From positions 1,798,001 to 1,862,000 of the forward strand of contig NZ_CP071445.1 of NCBI RefSeq assembly GCF_017352195.1: 64,000 nucleotides of DNA, given 5' to 3'. Both the position numbers and the translations under genes were made by a program. The notes under the pieces are model-generated. The model saw only the letters and a list, made by a program, of their open reading frames with translations, was not told the DNA's origin and ran no database searches. Every line of letters begins with the position of its first letter. The first letter of the stretch is position 1. Below, one piece after another: positions 55,740-64,000 of the stretch. The DNA is from Sedimentibacter sp. zth1 (GTDB lineage: Bacteria > Bacillota > Clostridia > Tissierellales > Sedimentibacteraceae).

Positions 55740-57347
55740 TTAATTTTCAATCATTCTAAATATCATTCCTGCTATTTCTTCTCTAGTAGCATTTCTTTCA
55801 GGATAAATCTCCATTTCATCATCAGGAATATATCCATATTTTACACACGCTGCAACAGACTCAATAGTCCAGTCAGCACATTTTATGTAGTCTGTAAATT
55901 GGCACATTATATTTATTATTTCATAGTTTTCCATAGACATATTTTTTCCTAAAATTTCTGCTGTTCTTGCAATCATAAGTGCAGCATCTTGTCTTGTAAC
56001 ATTATTATTAGGTTTAAATACTTTATCAGAATATCCGTTTATTATTCCCATCTGATGTGCTGCTCCAACGTATCCTGAAAACCAATCAGAATCTTTTACG
56101 TCTTCAAAGGTTTCAATTTCAATTTCTTCAAGACATAAAGCTTTAGCTAGCATTGTTGCTAATTGAGCTCTCGTAACATAACCCTTTGGATTAAATGTAT
56201 TTTCATTAAAGCCATTAACTATTCCTTTAGCATTAAGCCCAATAATTGCTTCCTTCTCTGAACTACTATCTATATCTGTAAATTTATTTTTATATTCAAT
56301 CTTTGGTTCTGTATTTTTTTTAGGTAATACTTTTTCTTCGTATTTTTTTTCGACATCACTCATATCATACAACGATGTCTGTCCTTTTAAAAAACGACTG
56401 TAGGCAACCATCGCATACATACCTTGATCTGTAGCCATGCCATCAATACCATATTCTTTTACATGCTTAAATCCTCCTGTTTCAGGTATATAAAAATCAT
56501 CTATGATATTTGATACCACCCAACTTCCGTTTTTCTTTACAAATCTATCGTCAATTTTAGGATCTATATTAAGTTTACAAAGTGCTACCAAAACTTGATC
56601 TGCACTTTCAGAGTTTTTATTTCCCCAACTTTCAAATCCACCATCATTATTCATTTTGTTAGATAAAACAACTAAACCTCTATCTACAGCATCTTTTACT
56701 TTTTCTTGGTCAACATAATTCGCAAGAGATTGAAGAACCATAGCAGTAACATCGGTATCTGGATTGCTCTCTCCCATAGACCATCCTCCACCATTTATTT
56801 CCTTGCTTAGTATATGATCTACAAGTTTTTGCCTTGTAGTCACATTTTTTATATTGCCTGTATTTGTAACATCATAATTTCCACTATCTAACGCAATAAG
56901 TCCCCACACAGCTCCATTTATACCTTGCCATACAAGGTTATCAAATTCAGCCAATTTTTCAGTCAAATCGTATCCTCCAACATTTGTAGGATCTTTGCCA
57001 AGAGCAGTAAGAGTTAACACAGCTCTTGAATATTCTGTATACTTTCTTTTATGCAAGATACCATCATTTTCTTCAAGTTGTTTAACTAAGTTATTATAGT
57101 AATCATCATAATATTTCTCTGGAACTTCTATTCCAGCTCTAATTAATGATATTATTGTCCATTCTCCAAGTGTTTCATCATTTTTAAGTTTTTTAGCACA
57201 ATCAAGCACATATTTAGCAGTATTCTCTATGACTTTATCTAATTCAACAGAAGGTTCCTTTATCTGCACTGCATATATAGGCAATAATGAGCTTATTACT
57301 ATGCTTAACATCAGCATAATACTCAATATTTTTTTTATGATTTTCAT
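55740..57347 (-). CDS. SLH-anchored terpene-cyclase-like alpha-barrel protein (transcobalamin alpha-domain-like)
   Basis: 535 residues. Start chosen at the second ATG, 7 bases after GGAGG; the first ATG is only one base from it. Signal peptide ends near LPIYAVQ. Residues about 30-340 are an alpha/alpha toroid like prenyltransferase/squalene-cyclase and transcobalamin alpha domains: NGGGWSMGESNPDTDVTAM, NNDGGFESWGN, TGGFKHVKEYG, MATDQGMYAM. The C-terminus has three SLH domains (GIVNGFNENTFNPKGYVTR, MGIINGYSDKVFKPNNNVTR and a third ending NATREEIAGM). No enzyme motif (DxDD) is seen. First gene after the cobalamin riboswitch; thought to bind corrinoids at the S-layer. Confidence 0.88.
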   Translation of the reverse strand: MKIIKKILSIMLMLSIVISSLLPIYAVQIKEPSVELDKVIENTAKYVLDCAKKLKNDETLGEWTIISLIRAGIEVPEKYYDDYYNNLVKQLEENDGILHKRKYTEYSRAVLTLTALGKDPTNVGGYDLTEKLAEFDNLVWQGINGAVWGLIALDSGNYDVTNTGNIKNVTTRQKLVDHILSKEINGGGWSMGESNPDTDVTAMVLQSLANYVDQEKVKDAVDRGLVVLSNKMNNDGGFESWGNKNSESADQVLVALCKLNIDPKIDDRFVKKNGSWVVSNIIDDFYIPETGGFKHVKEYGIDGMATDQGMYAMVAYSRFLKGQTSLYDMSDVEKKYEEKVLPKKNTEPKIEYKNKFTDIDSSSEKEAIIGLNAKGIVNGFNENTFNPKGYVTRAQLATMLAKALCLEEIEIETFEDVKDSDWFSGYVGAAHQMGIINGYSDKVFKPNNNVTRQDAALMIARTAEILGKNMSMENYEIINIMCQFTDYIKCADWTIESVAACVKYGYIPDDEMEIYPERNATREEIAGMIFRMIEN

Positions 57348-57480
57348 CTTCATTCCTCCATTTTTTATTTTCTTTCTCTTTTATTTTTTATGTGATAGTT
57401 TACCTATCTTTTTTATATACGCGGAGTTACGTAGCAACTTTTTTATGATACAACTAAAACACAAATCTGTTTATTCACAA

Positions 57481-57522
57481 AAAAAACAGCTGTTTTCCAT
57501 TTACTTATAAAAACAGCTGTTT
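57481..57522 (-). terminator. Riboswitch-controlled intrinsic terminator
   Basis: 13-bp stem AAACAGCTGTTTT/AAAACAGCTGTTT with a loop of about 13 bases and T-run on the minus strand, between riboswitch and start codon: the OFF-state platform. Confidence 0.85.
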
Positions 57523-57574
57523 AATACTCGCTATTATAATCTATTTTAGTCCATGGAAAATAGAGTATGTATCA

Positions 57575-57736
57575 AAATTATTAGGCTGTGTCTGACTTAG
57601 CTTTATTAATTTCTCCATCTTATTGCTTAGCAATAGAATTACAAAATTAATTTAGCATTACAGTGACCGGCTCGCAGAGGATTTTCACCTCTTTCCATTT
57701 AATTGAATACGTAATTTGTATTCAAACCTATATAAT
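57575..57736 (-). ncRNA. Cobalamin riboswitch
   Basis: Minus strand shows the B12-box set in order: TAGGTTTGAATAC with its GTATTC partner, GGAAAGAGGTGAAAATCC, GAGCCGGTCACTGTAA, and the closing AGTCAGACACAGCC that pairs with the 5' AGG to form P1. Spacing matches the cobalamin aptamer. It binds adenosyl- or methylcobalamin and is predicted to switch the terminator at 57481-57522 on when B12 is plentiful. Confidence 0.92.
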
Positions 57737-57779
57737 AGATATTTAATTGTTATATATTTACTTAAAATCCTACCATTAC

Positions 57780-57808
57780 ATTATATATGTACATATATTA
57801 ATAGTCAA
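57780..57808 (-). promoter_or_regulatory. Promoter of riboswitch/B12-uptake operon
   Basis: Minus strand TTGACT, 17 bases, TATAAT, ending about 45 bases before the aptamer. Confidence 0.85.
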
Positions 57809-57839
57809 GTCATAGATTTGTAGAATTTTCTTAATACAT

Positions 57840-57882
57840 AAAAAATAATGTCAAGATAATAAATATCCCAACATTACTTTTA
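57840..57882 (-). terminator. Possible weak terminator after giant SLH gene
   Basis: TAATGT/ACATTA stem, extended by an A-rich/T-rich pair across a mismatch, followed by TATTTTTTA on the minus strand. Weak. Confidence 0.35.
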
Positions 57883-57894
57883 AAAATCTATTTA

Positions 57895-60800
57895 CTATTT
57901 AGTTGTAAGTCTTTGAAAAATTACAGCTACTTCTGCTCTTGTTGCTGTTGACTTAGGATCAAATTTATTTCCATCTTTTCCTTGTATTAATCCTAAGGAT
58001 TGTATTAATTTAACACTATCTTCTGCCCAAGAACTTATTTCTTTTTCATCTGCAAAATCTTTTGGTTCCTGTGTTACATCTTTGCTAAGCATTTCAACAT
58101 AGTTTGCTAATATAACAGACATTTCTTCTCTAGTTATATCTTTATTTGGTGCAAATGTATTACTACTCTTTCCACTAACCAACTTATTATCTAATGCCCA
58201 TCTAATATATGGTGCATAGTATTCATTTTGTGATACATCGCTAAATCCTGTTGCTGTATAACTTGTATCAGCCTCTGCTAATCTTCCTAAAACTGTTACA
58301 AACATTCCTCTTGTCATTGACTGATTAGGACTAAATTCATCATCTGTTGATCCATTGAACAAACCTTTAGAATAAACATAGTTTATTGCTTCCTTCGCCC
58401 AATGATTTGCTATATCCTCAAATGGCTCATATCCAACAGCATAATATGATAAATGTTCTGTTTCAAATTTAACTGTTTTTGTTTTGCTATCATATTTACA
58501 ATCTCTAATTGTTTGAATATTTCCATTATCATCTATATAGTGAATAACTATTTTTTCTGGATTTTCATTGGCTTTTAGAATATATGGAATTCCTAATTTT
58601 ATCTCATAATCATCAAATCTTGATATTTTTTTATTTCCTGATGATATGTTAAAATCAAATACTGGTCTATCTCCTACTATAGTTTTTGCTACTTCTTTTA
58701 ATGTTTCTTTTTCAACATTCGCTACACTAATTGATATCTCTGATGATTTCGACTGATTCAATATTGATTTTAATGTTTCTTTATTTAATGTTATTTCTGC
58801 TAATTGAGATGATATCTTTATTTCATCTACATTTTGCTTTTCTGCTTCTTTTAGTGCTTTTACTGGCAACTTAGCTTCTACTTCTTTAGCTTTCGAATCA
58901 GATTTAGCATCTATTGTTACTACTGTTTTTGTATTTTCACCTGCTTTTTTAGCTGCTTCTACAACACTAGTTATAGCTTCTGTTAATTCTTTTTCTGTTA
59001 ATGTTGCTGTTGCTTTTCCATCATTGTCTACTTCTGCTTGTGTTGTTGCTGTAACGTTAGCTGTTTCTTCGATTACTGTTGCCTCTGTTATTGTAGTTGA
59101 ACTACTGTCTTCAACCCAACTATCCATGCCTTCTTCTTGTGTATATTCACTTGTATAATGCCATACTATAGCATCACCATCTTTTAATATTTGTATTGAA
59201 TATCCATCTATATTTTCATGTGTTCCATTTATCGAATACAACCATCCTGAATTCTTTCCATTATCAAATTCAGCAAGTCCATTTATTGATGATATGTATG
59301 TTCCATTATCTTTTGTTGTAAATGGTATATTTTCTTCAATCAATATTTTATCTGTCAAGTATTTTACTGTTGAATCTTTTGGAACTTTGTATGTCTTTTG
59401 TGGTATCCATATTTCTTTTGAGCATTGCTGTCCAGATTTATGCTTTTTATCACCTATTAATGTAAATGTAACTGTTATTTCTTCTGTCGGTGTTGGTTTT
59501 TCAGTATCATCTTTACTCAATACTACAAATACATTCTTAATGCTATGTGAAATGCTATCTTCTTCAATAATTTCAAAGCTTCCCAATGCATCCTTATAAC
59601 CCTCTTTTGAGGCTACATAGTTGTATATTCCAGCTTTTAAATCAAATGTATTTTTTGTTATCTCATTTATTTTTTCTTCATTACTGTTTTTCAAAACTAC
59701 TATTGCATCACTTGGATTAACAATAAAGTTTACAGGACTACCTTCTGCATCTTTTTTGTCAATTGCAAACATATAACCAGAGTCATTTTTGTAGTACATT
59801 GTTCCATTTGAATCTGAAATTATACTACTTATACAATAATTCTGTTTCTCTTTTTCTGGAATATATAATTCACTGATTATTGGAGTTTTATTACCTTCAA
59901 AATCTTCAAGAACTACTATGCCACCTGGAGTTTTATTATATGTAAAATAAACATATATTTTTTCATTATCTGCTTCATCATATGCTGTTGTCAAAAGCGC
60001 TGAAGATTGCACATTCGCTGGTAATTCAGCTTCATATATTGGCTCTAATGATGTTGCGTTTAATACACCTATAGCACCCGTATTGTCAGCATTTACTGCT
60101 CCTACATACACTCTGTCATTAAATACAACTGGTGTACTTGTGCTTTGTGTAGCATTTATTGATATTTTACTTGATTTTGCAGTGCTCTCATCAAATAATC
60201 CATCATTATTTATTTTTATTGAGTAAAGCTTTCCATTTTTAGTAGTAAAATAAAGTGTACCATTAGTAGTAGAAACGCATGAGCGTATAGCTCCATCTGC
60301 TTGATAGCTATCTATTGTCTCTCCTGTTAGAGCATTCACTGACAATAATAATCCATCATCATTTCCATATACAATAGCATCTGATACTGCTAGTGCGCCC
60401 GCCCAATAATATCCTTTGCCTTCACTTTGATTTTTCCACTTCAAGCTTCCATCCTCTGCTGATATACAGAAGTAATATCCATTTGTACATTCCCTATCTT
60501 CTGAAGTACCCGCGTATACATATCCTTCATTGTATAAAATAGGTGTTGCTACATCATGTCCATCTGCAACTGCTTTGCTTACCCATTTTGATTTCATAGA
60601 AACTGTATCTACTGCTTCTACTATACCATTTTCAAATGCAACAAATACTGTTCTATCGCCGTATGTAATATAAGTATTGTATGCTGCATTTGACGATAAT
60701 GAAATTTTTTCTATTATATTACCGTCTTTATCAAACTTAACTAATTCATTTTTTATTACAACCCATATAAAATCTTCTGCAATAATAATGTTGCTAGAAT

Positions 60801-63800
60801 TTTCAGTCCAATTACTTGTCAACTTACTTGACCATTCCAAATTTGCTTCACCTGAAACTCTTGGTGTATTGCAATTGACAATAGCCATATTGTTTAATGT
60901 TCCTCTAAATGACGGCCATTCAACTGTTACTTCCTCTTGTTTTACTTTAACAAACTTAATTGTATAGGTTTTTTCATTATCATTAACATTTGTTGTTATT
61001 TGTACTTGTTCATTATCTATAACTGATATAGTTTTTTCTTCTTTATTTTCTAAAACTTCACCGTTTAATTTCATTGTAGCTGTAGGATCTACAAGAATTG
61101 CACTCAAAGAAATTTCTTCTTTAGTATCTAATATTTCAGCCTCAACTATATCCTCATTACTTGGAACTTTTAATTCAACTCCATCAATATTAATACTATT
61201 CAATAAATTAGTATACGCCTTTATTGTTATTTCCATTGGGTATTCATATTTAATATATGGATATCCGTAATTATTACTTTCTAAAACTGCTGTAATATTT
61301 ACTTTAACATTTTCACTACCAAAATCAGGGCGTTTTTTTAATGATAAATTTGAACTTAAATATTTTGATGATTCTCCATAATATAAACCATTAAAACTAA
61401 TGTCAACTGGCATATTGAATCCATTTTCATTGAATAAAAAGCTACCATCTGATAAATATGCTACACTATCCGGTCTTTTCATATTTACCATAACAGCATC
61501 TAAAGATGTATTTTCACCTTTGATAAATTCGCCAATTTTTTCAGATGCTTTTTTTAACATTAAAAGCTCATTTTCTCTATCTGCTTCTGTTTCAGCTTTA
61601 ATTGTACCACTGAATGTCTTTACAAGCACCTTTCCAGATTCAACATGTGATAATGTCAATGTAAATATAACTGGTATATCTTCTTCTCCCATTGATGGAC
61701 GTTTTACAGTTGCTATTTTAAATGCAGTCCCGCCACTCACATTTATACCAGTGTCTACTTCCCAAGTACCTTTCACTTTTCTATCTTCTGGAAGATTAAG
61801 CTTTAATTTTTTATTTTTAATATTATTAATATCAAAACTTCCACCTGCTGCATCTATAATTGTGCATTGTTCAAGTGCTTTCTTGAAATCTGCATTTGTA
61901 AGTTCTGTTTCTTCTTTTGTTAATGCTATAACATTAAGCTTAAATAATTTTGATAAAACCATGCTACTTCCATCTTTAGATATTGATAAAGTAATAGTTA
62001 CTTCCTTATTTCCATCTTCAAATGAAGGTCTTGATACTATACTTTCAGAATATTTATATAAAGATGGCTTTACAATTTCTTCATCTGTACTTGTAAACTT
62101 CCAATTATAACTTGTATCTTTTCCTTCTAATTTGAATGGCATTTTTACAGATTGTGCATCAAATACTGTTTCATCTTTATTTTCAAGATAACACGCATCT
62201 AAAGCTCCTTGAAGCTCTTTCTTTAGTGCATCACTAGAAGATTTATCTAAGGCTTTTATAGCAACCTCAAAATCTCTTGTCACAAAAATATCTGTATCAT
62301 CATCAATAAGCTTGAGAGTTATAGCTATTTTTTTATCACCATCTTCAAATGAAGGTCTATTAACCTCAGCTCCTATATTATAAGTATTTACATCAAATGA
62401 TACTAAACTACTTTTACTACTCCACTCAGTTGTATAATTACTACTATAACCTTCTTTTTTTAATTTAAAATCTTCAGTTATAGAATTTTTATCATTATCA
62501 TCATAACTTAAAGTAATAAACTTATCATTTGTAACATAATTAGTATCAATATAACTATTTAATTTAACTTTTACTTCTTTTTCTTCTTTTTCCTTTAAAA
62601 ACTTTTCTAATTTTTCATAAATCTCTACAATTTTATTTCCATTTACAATTTTACTTTTTCCGTTTTCACTTAAAGTACTGTAAATATTATTAAGACTTTC
62701 TATTTTTCCCTGTTCTAATAAAATATTCTCATCTGTTGTTGGAAGTAAAGCTATTTCATCTTCTAAATATTTTTTACTTACAACTACAATTTTATAAACG
62801 CTTTTAGCTTTTGGTGTAGAATAACTATATTTTTTTCCATCTTCAACTTCTATTTTAATTGTTCCACAGCCATTTGTTAAAGCTATATCTTTAGTACTTC
62901 CACTAGTTATTTTACTGCTATTAACACTAAGCTCTGCACCTGTATTTTCAAGTATAGGGGTTACTGTTACAGTATCAAGTGTTTTATCTGTTACACACTC
63001 ATACTCTAATGTATTTTTATCAAATGTGATTTCAGCACTTGATAATTTAAGACTTGATAAGTATGCATTATATGCTTTAATCGTTAAATTTAATTCTACT
63101 TGAACTTCATCTACCTTATCAGGATAAACTAAACTTTTTACTTTTGCAGTTAAAGTCACAATTTTATCGTCTTCACCTTGATTAGGTCTCTTTGAAAGTT
63201 TAAATCCTGAATACCCATCAATACTAACAAATGATTTATCAGATGATGAAATCCATTGAATTTCTACATTATCATCAGACTTTTTAGAAGCATAGTTTCC
63301 TGTATTCCATCTTATTGTACCATCTGCATTCACCTTAGCATAGAGCGCTTTTTCAAGATTCTTTGTAACAGCATCCACTGATGTATTTTCGTTTTTAATA
63401 CCATCAAACAAATTATCTTTTATAGTATTAAGATTATTTTTTTCTGCTAAAATATCTTCGTTTGATATTGGAATAACTGTAAATTCAAATGTCTTTTGAA
63501 CTGTAGCACTTTTAATTTGTTTATGTGTTATATTAAGTGTTATAGTTATTATTTTAGGATCTTCTCCAACATTAGGTCTTTCTATAATTATTTTACCTTT
63601 ACCGTTACTTGCTTCTGCTATTAAATTATCACTTGATGTCCAAGTATAATTATAATCATATTGTTTACTTGTATCAGTAGGTTTATTTTTAACTATCTTA
63701 ATGTCTGATTTTACTGTGCTTGAGTTTTCTCCATCTGCATATTCAATATCAGTTTTAGTTAAAATCTCTTTAACTAAATCTATTGCTGCATTTTTTTCAT

Positions 63801-64000
63801 CATCAGTAAATTTTTTTATTGTTAAAGTAAACTCTTTTGTTGCTGTAACTTCTTTATTTTCTTTATTAGTTAATGTAAGTGTTACTATAACTGTTTTATC
63901 AACACTTTCGTCTCTATTTACATAAGCATATCCGCTTGTATTCATAATATCTATAATTTTTTCATCACTTGAGGACCACTTATAGCTATATTTAGAACCA
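57895..64000 (-). CDS. Giant SLH surface protein with Ig-like repeats, PQQ-type beta-propeller and DUF4430 domain (5' end outside window)
   Basis: The frame is open to the right edge (first visible residues GSKYSYKWSSSDEKII), so the N-terminus is missing; 2035 residues are visible. Order seen: several atrophied-Ig repeats (pattern W-S-S-x and RPSFEDGNKEVTITL), cadherin-like beta sandwiches (YLSSLKLSSAEITFDKNT and a later INIDGVEL-type unit), a PQQ-type propeller (WPSFRGTLNNMAIV, then YVYAGTSED, SLKWKNQSEG), a PEGA-like unit (KAGIYNYVASKEGYKDALG), a DUF4430 domain (SGWLYSINGTHENIDGYS and LKDGDAIVWHYT), a Thr/Ala-rich linker and helical segment, and three SLH domains (TRGMF, TREEM and TRAEV). 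Anchored to the S-layer and secreted. It precedes the riboswitch-B12 unit but has a weak terminator after it, so it may be separate. DUF4430 suggests cobalamin or another surface ligand. Confidence 0.9.
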   Translation of the reverse strand, partial: GSKYSYKWSSSDEKIIDIMNTSGYAYVNRDESVDKTVIVTLTLTNKENKEVTATKEFTLTIKKFTDDEKNAAIDLVKEILTKTDIEYADGENSSTVKSDIKIVKNKPTDTSKQYDYNYTWTSSDNLIAEASNGKGKIIIERPNVGEDPKIITITLNITHKQIKSATVQKTFEFTVIPISNEDILAEKNNLNTIKDNLFDGIKNENTSVDAVTKNLEKALYAKVNADGTIRWNTGNYASKKSDDNVEIQWISSSDKSFVSIDGYSGFKLSKRPNQGEDDKIVTLTAKVKSLVYPDKVDEVQVELNLTIKAYNAYLSSLKLSSAEITFDKNTLEYECVTDKTLDTVTVTPILENTGAELSVNSSKITSGSTKDIALTNGCGTIKIEVEDGKKYSYSTPKAKSVYKIVVVSKKYLEDEIALLPTTDENILLEQGKIESLNNIYSTLSENGKSKIVNGNKIVEIYEKLEKFLKEKEEKEVKVKLNSYIDTNYVTNDKFITLSYDDNDKNSITEDFKLKKEGYSSNYTTEWSSKSSLVSFDVNTYNIGAEVNRPSFEDGDKKIAITLKLIDDDTDIFVTRDFEVAIKALDKSSSDALKKELQGALDACYLENKDETVFDAQSVKMPFKLEGKDTSYNWKFTSTDEEIVKPSLYKYSESIVSRPSFEDGNKEVTITLSISKDGSSMVLSKLFKLNVIALTKEETELTNADFKKALEQCTIIDAAGGSFDINNIKNKKLKLNLPEDRKVKGTWEVDTGINVSGGTAFKIATVKRPSMGEEDIPVIFTLTLSHVESGKVLVKTFSGTIKAETEADRENELLMLKKASEKIGEFIKGENTSLDAVMVNMKRPDSVAYLSDGSFLFNENGFNMPVDISFNGLYYGESSKYLSSNLSLKKRPDFGSENVKVNITAVLESNNYGYPYIKYEYPMEITIKAYTNLLNSINIDGVELKVPSNEDIVEAEILDTKEEISLSAILVDPTATMKLNGEVLENKEEKTISVIDNEQVQITTNVNDNEKTYTIKFVKVKQEEVTVEWPSFRGTLNNMAIVNCNTPRVSGEANLEWSSKLTSNWTENSSNIIIAEDFIWVVIKNELVKFDKDGNIIEKISLSSNAAYNTYITYGDRTVFVAFENGIVEAVDTVSMKSKWVSKAVADGHDVATPILYNEGYVYAGTSEDRECTNGYYFCISAEDGSLKWKNQSEGKGYYWAGALAVSDAIVYGNDDGLLLSVNALTGETIDSYQADGAIRSCVSTTNGTLYFTTKNGKLYSIKINNDGLFDESTAKSSKISINATQSTSTPVVFNDRVYVGAVNADNTGAIGVLNATSLEPIYEAELPANVQSSALLTTAYDEADNEKIYVYFTYNKTPGGIVVLEDFEGNKTPIISELYIPEKEKQNYCISSIISDSNGTMYYKNDSGYMFAIDKKDAEGSPVNFIVNPSDAIVVLKNSNEEKINEITKNTFDLKAGIYNYVASKEGYKDALGSFEIIEEDSISHSIKNVFVVLSKDDTEKPTPTEEITVTFTLIGDKKHKSGQQCSKEIWIPQKTYKVPKDSTVKYLTDKILIEENIPFTTKDNGTYISSINGLAEFDNGKNSGWLYSINGTHENIDGYSIQILKDGDAIVWHYTSEYTQEEGMDSWVEDSSSTTITEATVIEETANVTATTQAEVDNDGKATATLTEKELTEAITSVVEAAKKAGENTKTVVTIDAKSDSKAKEVEAKLPVKALKEAEKQNVDEIKISSQLAEITLNKETLKSILNQSKSSEISISVANVEKETLKEVAKTIVGDRPVFDFNISSGNKKISRFDDYEIKLGIPYILKANENPEKIVIHYIDDNGNIQTIRDCKYDSKTKTVKFETEHLSYYAVGYEPFEDIANHWAKEAINYVYSKGLFNGSTDDEFSPNQSMTRGMFVTVLGRLAEADTSYTATGFSDVSQNEYYAPYIRWALDNKLVSGKSSNTFAPNKDITREEMSVILANYVEMLSKDVTQEPKDFADEKEISSWAEDSVKLIQSLGLIQGKDGNKFDPKSTATRAEVAVIFQRLTTK

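Larger units (their letters stand above)
57348..57894. other. Regulatory leader of the B12 operon
   Basis: This 550-base non-coding stretch contains, in order of minus-strand transcription, the terminator-like region of the giant SLH gene, a consensus promoter, the cobalamin riboswitch, a CTATTTT/AAAATAG dyad (57541-57563), an intrinsic terminator and a 130-base leader to the barrel gene. I see no small gene here. Confidence 0.8.

Noticed and set aside
61400-62110. 236-codon plus-strand frame opposite the giant SLH gene
   Set aside because: Antisense shadow of an AT-rich, Ser/Thr-rich coding region; no ribosome site and no domain.

Overview
The window is very AT-rich, gene-dense DNA from a low-GC Gram-positive bacterium, most likely an anaerobic Clostridia (Bacillota). 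The evidence is strong AGGAGG-type ribosome sites, S-layer homology (SLH) domains, ECF vitamin transport, an iron-dependent alcohol dehydrogenase, a Tad/Flp pilus locus without an outer-membrane secretin, and a possible Spo0A-type box. The genus cannot be read from the sequence. I saw no rRNA, tRNA, CRISPR array or insertion sequence. | Positions 1-13.1 kb: a minus-strand pair. A 1589-residue fibronectin type III surface protein is followed after 12 bases by a giant secreted protein that joins a subtilisin-like (S8) protease to a very long Rhs/YD-repeat shell and a toxin-like C-terminus that runs off the left edge. Their promoter is readable and has two tandem Spo0A-like boxes upstream. | 13.1-20.9 kb: a lone ABC exporter bracketed by two copies of one hairpin; a three-gene unit (unknown protein, ArsR/DUF2087 regulator, M29-like aminopeptidase); an amidohydrolase that lacks some expected metal ligands; and an oligoendopeptidase F. 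| 20.9-37.4 kb: a 13-gene minus-strand cluster with almost no gaps. It encodes a Tad pilus machine (TadZ-like protein, CpaF ATPase, TadB, TadC, Flp pilin, three pseudopilin/TadE/G-like proteins including one of about 1190 residues, and a prepilin peptidase), then a WG-repeat protein, an FHA protein, a PP2C phosphatase and a Ser/Thr kinase. The gene order suggests that pilus assembly or activity is controlled by reversible phosphorylation read by the FHA domain. An HD-domain protein precedes the cluster. | 37.5-51.7 kb: two tandem MATE exporters, an ABC-F ATPase, a DUF116 protein, an alcohol dehydrogenase with a strong promoter and a Rex-like site, proC, a secreted glucosaminidase, an FGGY kinase, an RluA-type pseudouridine synthase and an XRE regulator. 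| 51.8-57.8 kb: a cobalamin riboswitch with its own promoter and a downstream terminator precedes a five-gene operon. It encodes an SLH-anchored terpene-cyclase-like alpha-barrel protein, a membrane-anchored DUF4430 protein, EcfT, a fused double ECF ATPase and an ECF S component. The first two correspond to the two halves of animal transcobalamin/intrinsic factor, so I read this as a cell-surface corrinoid capture and uptake system. | 57.9-64 kb: a giant SLH surface protein, cut by the right edge, with Ig-like repeats, a PQQ-type beta-propeller and another DUF4430 domain, directly upstream of the B12 operon. | The two most notable systems are the riboswitch-controlled split-transcobalamin ECF operon and the Tad pilus operon with a kinase/phosphatase/FHA module.
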